NCBI RefSeq assembly: GCF_900101595.1 | Contig: NZ_FMYY01000005.1 | Location: 186,001-250,000 of the forward strand | Direction of reading: 5' to 3' | Origin: Paenibacillus sp. cl123 | GTDB taxonomy: Bacteria; Bacillota; Bacilli; Paenibacillales; NBRC-103111 | DNA length: 64,000 nt | Part shown: piece after piece, positions 29,293 through 37,031 of the stretch | Numbering within the stretch: position 1 is the first letter of the stretch | Layout of the letters: every line of letters begins with the position of its first letter | Position numbers and translations under genes: made by a program | The notes under the pieces: generated by a model | What the model saw: only the letters and a program-made list of their open reading frames with translations | What the model was told of the DNA's origin: nothing | The model's database searches: none

Positions 29293-30879
29293 ATGAAAGG
29301 GATGAAGTCTATGAATGGTATGCGAAAAAAAATGCAAGTTGGCATTATGCCGATTCTGGCGCTGAGCATGCTGGCAAGTGCGTGCAGCGGCAATACGGAA
29401 ACTCAGTCAACGTCATCACCAGGCGTGTCTACATCGGCGAAGCCGTCTGAAAGTGCAACGAAAATAGATACAACGAAGCCGGTCAAGCTGAAGTTAGTTC
29501 TGGTCGGTACGAAGCCGCCGGATACCGATGAAGTGTATGCGGAAGTTAACAAAATTCTGAAGCAAAAAATCAATACCGAGTTAGAGATCCGATACCTGGA
29601 CCTCAATGAGTACAATAAAAAATATCCGTTATTGTTTGCCGCTAACGAGGATTTTGACATGATTTTTGCCAGCAGCTGGACATTTTACAATGAAACGTCG
29701 AGGAAAGACGGATTCCTTGAATTAACCGAGGATTTACTTAAAACCTATGCGCCCAATACGTGGAAAAATCAAAATCCGATAGGTTGGGAACAAGCCAAGA
29801 TTAACGGCAAAATCTATATGGTGCCGCAAGATACTTTTTCCAGCGGATTTCAGGTAGGTTTAATTCGAGGCGACTTGCGAGAAAAATACAACCTGCCGGA
29901 AGTGAAGACACAGACTGACTTGGTCAACTATTTGACTACGATTGCCAAAAACGAGAAGAGCTTGACTGCATTCGGCGGCCCTCCCGCTACATTAAGCGCT
30001 GTTCCAGTTCCTATTTTCTTTCTTGATATGGAACTGCGTTTCCTCCACGGAGCGGTTCCGCTTGCTTATGACATCAATAATACGAAACCGAAGCTTACGA
30101 ATTATTTGGAAAACCCCAAGACGCTGGAAAAGATGAACTTGTTTTATGAGATGGCTCAGCAAGGCGTCTGGACGAAGGATGCCATCGTATCCAAGACGGA
30201 TTGGAAGAAGGCGTTTGAAGAAGGCAAAACGGCTGCTTATTTTCATAACATAGCGACCGTAGCTGTGTTAATGGACGGTGTACTGAGAACGCATCCGGAA
30301 TGGAAGCCCGAGTTAATTGACGTCAATCCAACGGCGAAGCAATTCCAGGTTCCGCTGATTAATGGTGGAATCGGCATTCACGCAACTTCCAAACATGCAG
30401 AGCGGGCATTAATGGCACTCGATCTTCTCAGGTATGACAAAGATTTATATGATTTAACCTTTTACGGGATCAAAGGAAAGCACTGGGAGCCTGTTGGAGA
30501 TAAGAAGTTCAGAAGTTTGCCCGCATCCGCCAATTATCCGCCTGAAGGCTCTAGTCCTTGGGGCTGGAGAACCCCGCTTTCCCGGCAGGTAGAAGGATTA
30601 ACGGGCGATCTGGTAGAGTCGGTTTACAGCAGATGGAAATCCGGGAATATCATCCACAGCCCGCTTGAAACATTCGCTCTCGATGATTCCAAGATCAAAA
30701 ACGAGCTTGCTGCGCTTAATAATGTTACACAAACGTATTTGCTGCCCATCTATCACGGCTTGGTCAAACCGGAAGAAGGTCTTCCGCAGGTGCTCGAAAA
30801 GATGAAGCAGGCGGGCCTTGACAAAGTTCAGGCAGAGTTCCAGGCTCAATTGGACGCATATATCGCAAGCAAGAAATAA
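29293..30879 (+). CDS. Extracellular solute-binding lipoprotein 2 (LplA-like)
   Basis: A 528-residue lipoprotein paralogous to the one at 18781-20355. The lipobox LSMLASAC places the lipidated cysteine at about residue 31. The mature protein shares KLVLVGTKPPDTDEVYAEVN, FAANEDFDM, SSPWGWRT and LPIYHGLVKPEEG with its paralogue. The ATG at 29293 follows a GGGGGGAAG tract; a later ATG at 29311 with GGGATGAAG is an alternative. No dedicated permeases adjoin it, so it probably shares the pair at 16890-18724. Placement directly after lyase 2 suggests it captures the products of that enzyme. Confidence 0.9.
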   Translation: MKGMKSMNGMRKKMQVGIMPILALSMLASACSGNTETQSTSSPGVSTSAKPSESATKIDTTKPVKLKLVLVGTKPPDTDEVYAEVNKILKQKINTELEIRYLDLNEYNKKYPLLFAANEDFDMIFASSWTFYNETSRKDGFLELTEDLLKTYAPNTWKNQNPIGWEQAKINGKIYMVPQDTFSSGFQVGLIRGDLREKYNLPEVKTQTDLVNYLTTIAKNEKSLTAFGGPPATLSAVPVPIFFLDMELRFLHGAVPLAYDINNTKPKLTNYLENPKTLEKMNLFYEMAQQGVWTKDAIVSKTDWKKAFEEGKTAAYFHNIATVAVLMDGVLRTHPEWKPELIDVNPTAKQFQVPLINGGIGIHATSKHAERALMALDLLRYDKDLYDLTFYGIKGKHWEPVGDKKFRSLPASANYPPEGSSPWGWRTPLSRQVEGLTGDLVESVYSRWKSGNIIHSPLETFALDDSKIKNELAALNNVTQTYLLPIYHGLVKPEEGLPQVLEKMKQAGLDKVQAEFQAQLDAYIASKK

Positions 30880-30887
30880 GGACCATG

Positions 30888-30936
30888 GCGGGGCTGCTCA
30901 AGATTGGTTCTATGAAACGGCAGCCCTGCTTTTTTA
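30888..30936 (+). terminator. Intrinsic terminator after solute-binding protein 2
   Basis: GCGGGGCTGC pairs with GCAGCCCTGC (one wobble) across a loop of about 22 bases and is followed by seven T residues. It separates the lyase region from the racemase operon. Confidence 0.8.
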
Positions 30937-30956
30937 CCGCAATCCCCCTTTCCTCG

Positions 30957-31023
30957 CACCTTAATTCCGAACATGTAATCGAAAGTTTGCCGGGGTCCAA
31001 TTCAAGAGCGGTTCCGTTAGAAT
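30957..31023 (+). promoter_or_regulatory. Regulatory box B and promoter of the racemase operon
   Basis: CTTAATTC at 30960 begins a block that aligns base for base with box A at 16778, ending in the -10 element TAGAAT at 31018-31023. Conserved elements are CTTAATTC, ACATG, TCGAAAG, CGGGG and CGGTTCC. As in box A there is no good -35. The operon would be switched on by the same activator as the polysaccharide transporter. Confidence 0.6.
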
Positions 31024-31065
31024 TGTAAGCATAGGAAGTTACAGGTTGAAAGGAGTCTTACTTTT

Positions 31066-32202
31066 ATGAAAATTGATCGCATTACATTAAGACAGGTGCA
31101 AGTGCCCTTGAAAGCTCCCTTCGAGACAAGCTTCGGACGGATGTCGAAGAAAGAGTGCGTGATCGTGGCTGTACATAGCGACGGATGTGTCGGGTACGGG
31201 GAAAGCGTCGCTTTCTCGCATCCTTACTACAACGAAGAAACGACGGAGACGATCTGGTATATGCTGGAGCATTATCTGGTCCCCTCGTTGGTCGGCAAGG
31301 AGGTGACAAGACCCGAGGAAGTCTCGGAGCTCTTCGCTTCCATCCGCCGCAACCATATGGCCATCGCCTCGATCGAAACGGCCGTGTGGGATCTATATGC
31401 GAAACGGAATGGGATATCGTTGGCGCAAGCGCTAGGGGGCGGCAGGCAAGAAATCGAGGTTGGCGTAAGCATCGGGATCGAGCCGACGACCGCTCATGTC
31501 GTTCGGAACGTGGAACGATTCGTGGAACAGGGCTATAGGCGGATGAAGGTGAAGATCAAGCCCGGTTTCGATATTGAACTGGTTCAGGCGATACGCAAGC
31601 GATTCGGCGACGAGCTGCCGCTCATGGTCGATGCGAATTCCGCTTACACCCTTAAGGATATGCCCATCCTGAAGGAGCTGGACCGCTATAATCTGATGAT
31701 GATCGAGCAGCCGCTGGCGCATGACGATATTATCGAGCACGCGGCTCTGCAGAAGGAGCTGCGTACGCCTATTTGCCTGGACGAGAGCATTCACACGCTG
31801 GCTGACGCAAGTCATGCCATCGATCTTGGGAGCTGCCGGATCATGAATATTAAGATCGGCAGGGTAGGCGGATTCACGAATGCGAAGCGGATTCACGATC
31901 TTTGCTCACAGCGGGGCATACCGGTATGGTGCGGAGGGATGCTGGAGCTCGGCATCGGCCGCCTCCATAACGTCGCCATCTCCTCCTTGTCCAATTTCTC
32001 GATACCCGGCGATGTATCCGCCTCCGACCGTTTCTGGGAGCAGGATATCGTGGTGCCGGGCATTGAGCTGGTTCGTCCAGGCGTATTGGCGGTTCCGGCA
32101 AACGCGGGTATCGGCCATGAAGTATGTGAGGAAACGCTGGAGCGATTCACGACCAGGAAGCTGCAAAGCGACCGCCTGAGCGCGGGAACACGGGAGGTGT
32201 GA
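31066..32202 (+). CDS. N-acylamino acid racemase / o-succinylbenzoate synthase family
   Basis: A 378-residue enolase-superfamily enzyme of the MenC type 2 / N-succinylamino acid racemase group. These enzymes racemise N-acyl (mainly N-succinyl) amino acids, and some also make o-succinylbenzoate. Catalytic landmarks are the lysine motif KVKIKPG near residue 165, the metal ligands in VDANS, MIEQPL and LDESIH, and the second lysine in NIKIGRVGG near 265. AGGAG precedes the ATG. There are no other menaquinone genes here. The operon partners are a nitrilase-like protein, a GNAT acyltransferase and an M20 deacylase, and succinyltransferase/racemase/deacylase is the known set for turning D-amino acids into L-amino acids. 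N-succinylamino acid racemase is therefore the preferred call. Confidence 0.85.
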   Translation: MKIDRITLRQVQVPLKAPFETSFGRMSKKECVIVAVHSDGCVGYGESVAFSHPYYNEETTETIWYMLEHYLVPSLVGKEVTRPEEVSELFASIRRNHMAIASIETAVWDLYAKRNGISLAQALGGGRQEIEVGVSIGIEPTTAHVVRNVERFVEQGYRRMKVKIKPGFDIELVQAIRKRFGDELPLMVDANSAYTLKDMPILKELDRYNLMMIEQPLAHDDIIEHAALQKELRTPICLDESIHTLADASHAIDLGSCRIMNIKIGRVGGFTNAKRIHDLCSQRGIPVWCGGMLELGIGRLHNVAISSLSNFSIPGDVSASDRFWEQDIVVPGIELVRPGVLAVPANAGIGHEVCEETLERFTTRKLQSDRLSAGTREV

Positions 32203-32206
32203 TCAG

Positions 32207-33160
32207 ATGTCCAACTATGTGAAGATTAGCTGCCTGGCTCCGCCGCTGAAAGAGGTGGATCCCGGGCAGGAGTACGAAGCAGTCGTCAATCAAATGATAG
32301 AAAAATGGGAGGAGCATCTGCTGCATGTACTGCCGGAGCAGCCCGATCTCATCGTGCTGCCCGAATGCTGCGACGATCCTGCCTTCAAGGGCATGAGCAC
32401 AGAGTGGCTGTATGAGTTCTATCGGCACCGGGGGGACCGGATCCGCGATTTCTTCGCCGGGGTTGCGCGAGCCCATCGGTGTTATATCGCTTATTCCGCC
32501 AACGTCGAGCTGCCGGACGGCAGCTTCCGTAACGCGACTCAGTTTCTGGATCGCTCCGGTAACGTCTGCGGCGTGTATAACAAAAATTTTATTACGATTC
32601 GGCAGAAGTCCACATCCGGCACGTTATACGGGAACGAAGCTCAGGTCATACAGACGGATTTCGGCCGGGTGGCTTGTATCATTTGCTTTGATATCAATTT
32701 CAACGAGTTGCTGGAGCAATATGTGCAGCAAAAGCCGGATTTGATCGTATTTTCGTCCGCTTACCATGGGGGCTTGCTGCAAGCCCATTGGGCGTACACC
32801 TGCAGGGCCCATTTTGCAAGCGCGATATGGCGTCCCGACTATTCCTCCATTATCACCCCCGTCGGCGAAGTGGCGGGAGAGAGCACCCTCTTCTATCCTT
32901 TCGTGACAAGAACGATCAATTTGGACAGCGTGGTCGTTCATTATGATTACAATTGGGAGAAGCTTGAGAAGGTGAAGCGGAAATACGGCTCCAAGGTTAT
33001 GATCAGCGATCCGACGCGCCTGAACGCGTTTTTGATCTCAAGCGAAACCGATGAGTTCACGATCCAGGATATCGTAGAAGAATTTGACTTGGAACTGTTG
33101 GACGATTATTGGATAAGATGCCGGGCCGATCGAGGCAAGCCCGGTCATCTCGAGCCGTAA
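32207..33160 (+). CDS. Carbon-nitrogen hydrolase (nitrilase superfamily)
   Basis: A 317-residue cytoplasmic amidase-like protein. The Glu-Lys-Cys triad is visible in VLPECCDD (Glu), YNKNFIT (Lys) and CIICFDINF (Cys), in the correct order and spacing. It starts five bases after the racemase stop with GGGAGGTGTG as binding site. The family hydrolyses amides, nitriles or carbamoyl groups. In this operon it may release amino acids or ammonia from an amidated sugar acid or N-acyl compound before the acyltransferase, racemase and deacylase act. The last 50 residues are acidic and carry no known motif. The specific substrate is not deducible. Confidence 0.85.
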   Translation: MSNYVKISCLAPPLKEVDPGQEYEAVVNQMIEKWEEHLLHVLPEQPDLIVLPECCDDPAFKGMSTEWLYEFYRHRGDRIRDFFAGVARAHRCYIAYSANVELPDGSFRNATQFLDRSGNVCGVYNKNFITIRQKSTSGTLYGNEAQVIQTDFGRVACIICFDINFNELLEQYVQQKPDLIVFSSAYHGGLLQAHWAYTCRAHFASAIWRPDYSSIITPVGEVAGESTLFYPFVTRTINLDSVVVHYDYNWEKLEKVKRKYGSKVMISDPTRLNAFLISSETDEFTIQDIVEEFDLELLDDYWIRCRADRGKPGHLEP

Positions 33161-33197
33161 TATGCCGGGCGGAGAAGAGGGGAGTAGGAAGAAGGAC

Positions 33198-34028
33198 ATG
33201 GCTTCCGTATATGAGGAAAAACCTGTTCAGTATCGTCTAGTGACCGACGTCGGCGAGCTTCGCGACGTTGTCGGTTTGCAGCACAAAGTGTGGGGACCCG
33301 AGCCGGTTACCTCCATGCAGCAGATGCGCGCGGCAATCCTTCACGGAGGATCGGTCATTGGGGCCTTTTGCGAAGGGTCGCTCGTCGGATTCTGTTACGG
33401 ATTCATCGGTTATGACGGCAAGGAGCCTTACGTAGGTTCTCATATGATGGGCATTCATCCCGAGTATCGCGACCGGGGGATCGGGATGCGGTTAAAGCTG
33501 GAGCAGCGATTATGGGCGATGCAGGCCGGGTACGGCAAAATCGTGTGGACCTTCGATCCTTTCGAATCGCGGAACGGGTATTTGAACCTGTGCAAGCTCG
33601 GCGGCACGGTGTCTGCCTATATTCCCGAATTTTACGGACTTGATGCCGGCGGCTATCCCACAGATCGGTTCGTCGTGGAGTGGGCGTTATCCTCGGATCG
33701 CGTAATACGCGCAATCAGCGGGCAGGCGGAGCCGCCGAACGACGCGTCCGTCTATCCGCAGCTATTGGCCATCGAATATAGGGATGAGCAGGTGACCGGT
33801 ATGGGGGAAACAGCCTTGCATTCGCTGCTCGGCAAGTCGAATGGGCTCCGATTGCCGGTTCCGCGAGCTGCGTCCAAGCTGAAGCGGCTGCAGCCTGATG
33901 TATATAAGGTGTGGCAGCGGCATTTCCGCGAGCTGGCCATTGCTTCTTTCGCCAGCGGTTATCAGGTGGTGTCCTGCCATCAGCAGGCCCCGGAGGTTCA
34001 AGACTATGTGCTTGAACGGCAAGCATGA
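33198..34028 (+). CDS. GNAT acyltransferase, putative amino acid N-succinyltransferase
   Basis: A 276-residue acyltransferase. The acyl-CoA binding motif is MGIHPEYRDRGIGMRLKLEQ at about residues 93-112 (RDRGIG pyrophosphate loop), followed by VWTFDPFESRNGYLNL and a C-terminal extension with ALHSLLGKSNGLRLPVPR. Long GNAT proteins of this kind are found beside N-succinylamino acid racemases in bacilli, where they succinylate D-amino acids. The ATG at 33198 follows GGAAGAAGG; an ATG at 33162 lacks a binding site. The stop overlaps the start of the M20 gene by four bases, so translation is coupled. Acetyl- rather than succinyl-transfer cannot be excluded. Confidence 0.75.
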   Translation: MASVYEEKPVQYRLVTDVGELRDVVGLQHKVWGPEPVTSMQQMRAAILHGGSVIGAFCEGSLVGFCYGFIGYDGKEPYVGSHMMGIHPEYRDRGIGMRLKLEQRLWAMQAGYGKIVWTFDPFESRNGYLNLCKLGGTVSAYIPEFYGLDAGGYPTDRFVVEWALSSDRVIRAISGQAEPPNDASVYPQLLAIEYRDEQVTGMGETALHSLLGKSNGLRLPVPRAASKLKRLQPDVYKVWQRHFRELAIASFASGYQVVSCHQQAPEVQDYVLERQA

Positions 34029-35197
34029 AGGAACTGATCATGGCATGGCTCCACGCACACCGGGAGGAGCTGAAGACGACCTACTCGGAGCTGCACGCGT
34101 TAGCGGAACCAAGCTGGCAGGAGTACAAGACGACGCAATTCCTTCAGCGGGCTGTAGAGGAGATCGGGATCGAATATGAGGGTTTTCCCACTCATACCGG
34201 GCTTATCGCACATTGGAGAGGAAGCAGAGAATCCGCAGGGGAGGGGCAGGGAAATGGCTCCGTTATCGCGCTTCGAGCGGATATCGATGCGTTATGGCAG
34301 CAAGTGGACGGAGTGACCAAAGCGAATCATTCCTGCGGACATGATGCGCATATGACGATGGTGCTGTATGCGCTTAAAGCATTGCGGGCCATCGGATTCC
34401 AGCCTGCCGGAGAGCTCCGGGTGCTGTTCCAGCCCGCAGAGGAAGTGGGGAGTGGCGCGCTCAAGCTGATCGAGGCAGGCTGCCTGGAGCAGGTGGACTA
34501 TTTGTTAGGCATCCACCTGCGGCCGGTCAAGGAGCTTGCATACGGGCAAGTCTCCAGCGCCATTTATCATGGGGCGTGCGCGGTACTTAAGGGGAGCGTC
34601 GCCGGCCGTCAGGCTCATGCCGCCCGGCCCGATGACGGAGTCAATGCGATTGAAGCGATGGCTGGCCTCATACAGGCAGTCCGGGCTATCTCTATAGACT
34701 TCGCAGACGCCCGTGCTTCCTGCAAAGTGACGAAGCTGCATGTTCCGAACGAAAGCAGCAATATCATACCGGATTACGCTTCATTTGCAATAGACGTGCG
34801 CGCGCAGACGAATGAAACGATGGATGCCTTGATCCCGGCGTTAATGGCTGCCGTCCACTCCGCTGCCCATGCAAATGGAGGAACGGCGGAGCTGCAGCTG
34901 ACATCCCGTACGGTGGCCGCGCGTCCCGATCCCGAACTGGAAGCTTTAGTCGGAGACGTCATCTTGGAGCTGCTCGGCGATGCCGGAAGGGCTCAGCCGC
35001 CCGTGACGCCAGGCGGAGAAGACTTTCATTTCTATCCGCTCCACAAGCCGAAGCTGCACGCCACCATGATCGGACTCGGTTGCGGCCTGCTCCCCGGACT
35101 GCATCATCCGCAGATGCAATTTAATTTGGATGCCTTAGAGCTCGGAGCGGCGATCCTGGCTTTATCGGTCGTCCGGATAAATGCCGTTCGCACCTAA
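34025..35197 (+). CDS. M20 family N-acyl-amino acid amidohydrolase
   Basis: A 390-residue metallopeptidase-fold hydrolase that should remove the acyl group from N-acyl-L-amino acids. The metal site is seen in SCGHDAHMTMVLYAL, the catalytic glutamates in FQPAEEVGSG, the dimerisation-domain motif in GRQAHAARPDDGVNA, and the last ligand region in GGEDFHFYP. It overlaps the GNAT gene by ATGA and ends the operon. In the proposed pathway it hydrolyses the L-form produced by the racemase and returns free L-amino acid. It is cytoplasmic, with no signal peptide. Confidence 0.88.
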   Translation: MKELIMAWLHAHREELKTTYSELHALAEPSWQEYKTTQFLQRAVEEIGIEYEGFPTHTGLIAHWRGSRESAGEGQGNGSVIALRADIDALWQQVDGVTKANHSCGHDAHMTMVLYALKALRAIGFQPAGELRVLFQPAEEVGSGALKLIEAGCLEQVDYLLGIHLRPVKELAYGQVSSAIYHGACAVLKGSVAGRQAHAARPDDGVNAIEAMAGLIQAVRAISIDFADARASCKVTKLHVPNESSNIIPDYASFAIDVRAQTNETMDALIPALMAAVHSAAHANGGTAELQLTSRTVAARPDPELEALVGDVILELLGDAGRAQPPVTPGGEDFHFYPLHKPKLHATMIGLGCGLLPGLHHPQMQFNLDALELGAAILALSVVRINAVRT

Positions 35198-35217
35198 GCG
35201 GGCCGTTTGGCCCGCTT
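35196..35217. terminator. Hairpin between convergent M20 and sensor kinase genes
   Basis: AAGCGGGCC, the loop GTTT and GGCCCGCTT form a perfect 9-base stem that overlaps the M20 stop codon. The T tract is weak. Confidence 0.55.
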
Positions 35218-35240
35218 CGCTGCTTTCAGCATCCAACCGT

Positions 35241-37031
35241 TTACGCTCCATGATCCGAATCCTCTCTATACCTCATATGCACTTCCACGATCATCCCATC
35301 GCCGGGCGAGCTGTAGAACTGAAGTCCTAATGCATCTCCATAGTACAGCTTAATTCGCTCCTGAACGTTACGCAGTCCGTAGCCGCTGCCGTTCGGGTTG
35401 TTGATCCTGCCCCCGGATCGCAGCGCCTCCAGCTGCGCCTCGTCCATGCCGGCCCCGTCGTCAGCGACCGTCAGGATGAGCTGCTCCCCCTGGCGATCGC
35501 AGGTTATCGTAATGACTCCTTCCCGATTCTCGCTCTTCAATATGCCGTGCAGGATGGCATTTTCGATGATGGGCTGGAGGGTAAGCTTCGGAATGAGACC
35601 CTGCATAATATCCTCATCGATCTGTACGTGAAAGCCGATTCGCTGCTGGAAGCGAATATTTTGGATCTGAACATAATAGTCGACAAGCTTCAGCTCTTGT
35701 TCCACTGTGATAATATCCTGCCCGTTGCTGAGTGTAAGCTTGTAATAGCCGGCTAAGGAATGAACAAGGGAGGGGATTTGGTCGCTCATCCCGATTTGCG
35801 CCATCCAATTGATCTGATCCAGCGTATTGTACAGAAAGTGGGGATTGATCTGGGATTGAAGGGCTTTTAATTCCGATTTGATCGCTCTCATTTCGAAATC
35901 CTTTAACATGGCTAATTGCCTGGACATATAATTATAGCTTTGGATGAGCTCGCCGATCTCATCGTCCCCCGACGGCTTCGCGATCGGCTCAAGCGAGCCG
36001 GCCTCCACGGCTTTCATCTTGCGGCTCAAATACGTAATCCGCCTTGTCATATGAAGAGAGATCACATGGGCAAGCCCGATGGCCAGCAGCCCGACGGCAA
36101 GCAAGCCGACAAGGAGCTCGTTCTGCAGGCGTACGCTTCTGGACACGATCTCTTGATGGGGAATGACGGTAACCATGGTCAGGTTGGTTTGCGGAATGGG
36201 CAGTTGAAGGAATTCAAGCCTTCTGCCGTTTACGATCTGCGTATGATTGTCACTCTCTTGCTGAAATATGGCCGGCGCAGCGCCTTCAGCCGGAAGATAC
36301 TGTTCCATGAGCTTGTCGTCCGAAGCAATCAATATCAAGCCGTCGCCGCTCTGCAAATACGTTAGACTATTTTTCACCGTATTCGCGCGCGAAACAATAG
36401 CTTTGAGATTCCGTTCATCCATATCGATACGAAGAAGACCGATCGTATCATTATAGCGGTCGGGATGACGGAGGAGCCGGACAAGCGATATGACCGGAGC
36501 GGCGTCGGCTTCGGTTTGATAATTGCCGGAGGAGAACCACATCAGCTTGACCCTCGAAGCGTCCAGCTCCCGGTACCATGCCGTGTGTGTGATATCCTCC
36601 AATCGAAACGTGTTGTTTCCTTCGCTGGCGAACAGGAAGCCTTGAGGCATATAAAGCCGAACGGCGCTTATATCCATGCCGTCCTGGTGAGAGCCAAGGA
36701 ACTGAGTCAACCTGTTTCCGTCCTCTAATTGTTCATAGAGCGTATAGCTCGCAACGTTTCGCGTCAGGATGCGGGTCAACTGAACCTCATCCTGAGCGAT
36801 GAGATCCGATATGTCGGTCACGCGCTTCAGCTTATACGCAAGAAAGGAATGCGTCTGGTTAAAGCTTTGATTCAGCGAAAAACTTACCATTTCCTGGATG
36901 ATGCCGGCTACTTTGCCCGATGCGTAAAACTGAAGATAAAGAATAGGGAAGAGGATAAGCAGCAGATAAGACAGCAGCAGCTTTTGCTTTACTCTTAATT
37001 TAAGCAGGAGGCGGTTGACGGCATTAAACAT
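35241..37031 (-). CDS. Sensor histidine kinase, YesM-like
   Basis: A 596-residue membrane kinase. Transmembrane segment 1 is at about residues 18-40 (LLLSYLLLILFPILYLQFY), an extracytoplasmic sensor region runs from 45 to 295, and transmembrane 2 is near 300-320. A HAMP domain follows, then the His_kinase box INPHFLYNTLDQ near residue 395 and an HATPase domain (NAILHGILK, DDGAGMDEAQ, GYGLRNVQERI). It overlaps the response regulator stop by 8 bases (ATG at 37031), so the two are cotranscribed, regulator first. A TTG at 37037 is an alternative start. It probably senses extracellular oligosaccharides, directly or through a binding protein, and drives the regulator next to it. Confidence 0.93.
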   Translation of the reverse strand: MFNAVNRLLLKLRVKQKLLLSYLLLILFPILYLQFYASGKVAGIIQEMVSFSLNQSFNQTHSFLAYKLKRVTDISDLIAQDEVQLTRILTRNVASYTLYEQLEDGNRLTQFLGSHQDGMDISAVRLYMPQGFLFASEGNNTFRLEDITHTAWYRELDASRVKLMWFSSGNYQTEADAAPVISLVRLLRHPDRYNDTIGLLRIDMDERNLKAIVSRANTVKNSLTYLQSGDGLILIASDDKLMEQYLPAEGAAPAIFQQESDNHTQIVNGRRLEFLQLPIPQTNLTMVTVIPHQEIVSRSVRLQNELLVGLLAVGLLAIGLAHVISLHMTRRITYLSRKMKAVEAGSLEPIAKPSGDDEIGELIQSYNYMSRQLAMLKDFEMRAIKSELKALQSQINPHFLYNTLDQINWMAQIGMSDQIPSLVHSLAGYYKLTLSNGQDIITVEQELKLVDYYVQIQNIRFQQRIGFHVQIDEDIMQGLIPKLTLQPIIENAILHGILKSENREGVITITCDRQGEQLILTVADDGAGMDEAQLEALRSGGRINNPNGSGYGLRNVQERIKLYYGDALGLQFYSSPGDGMIVEVHMRYREDSDHGA

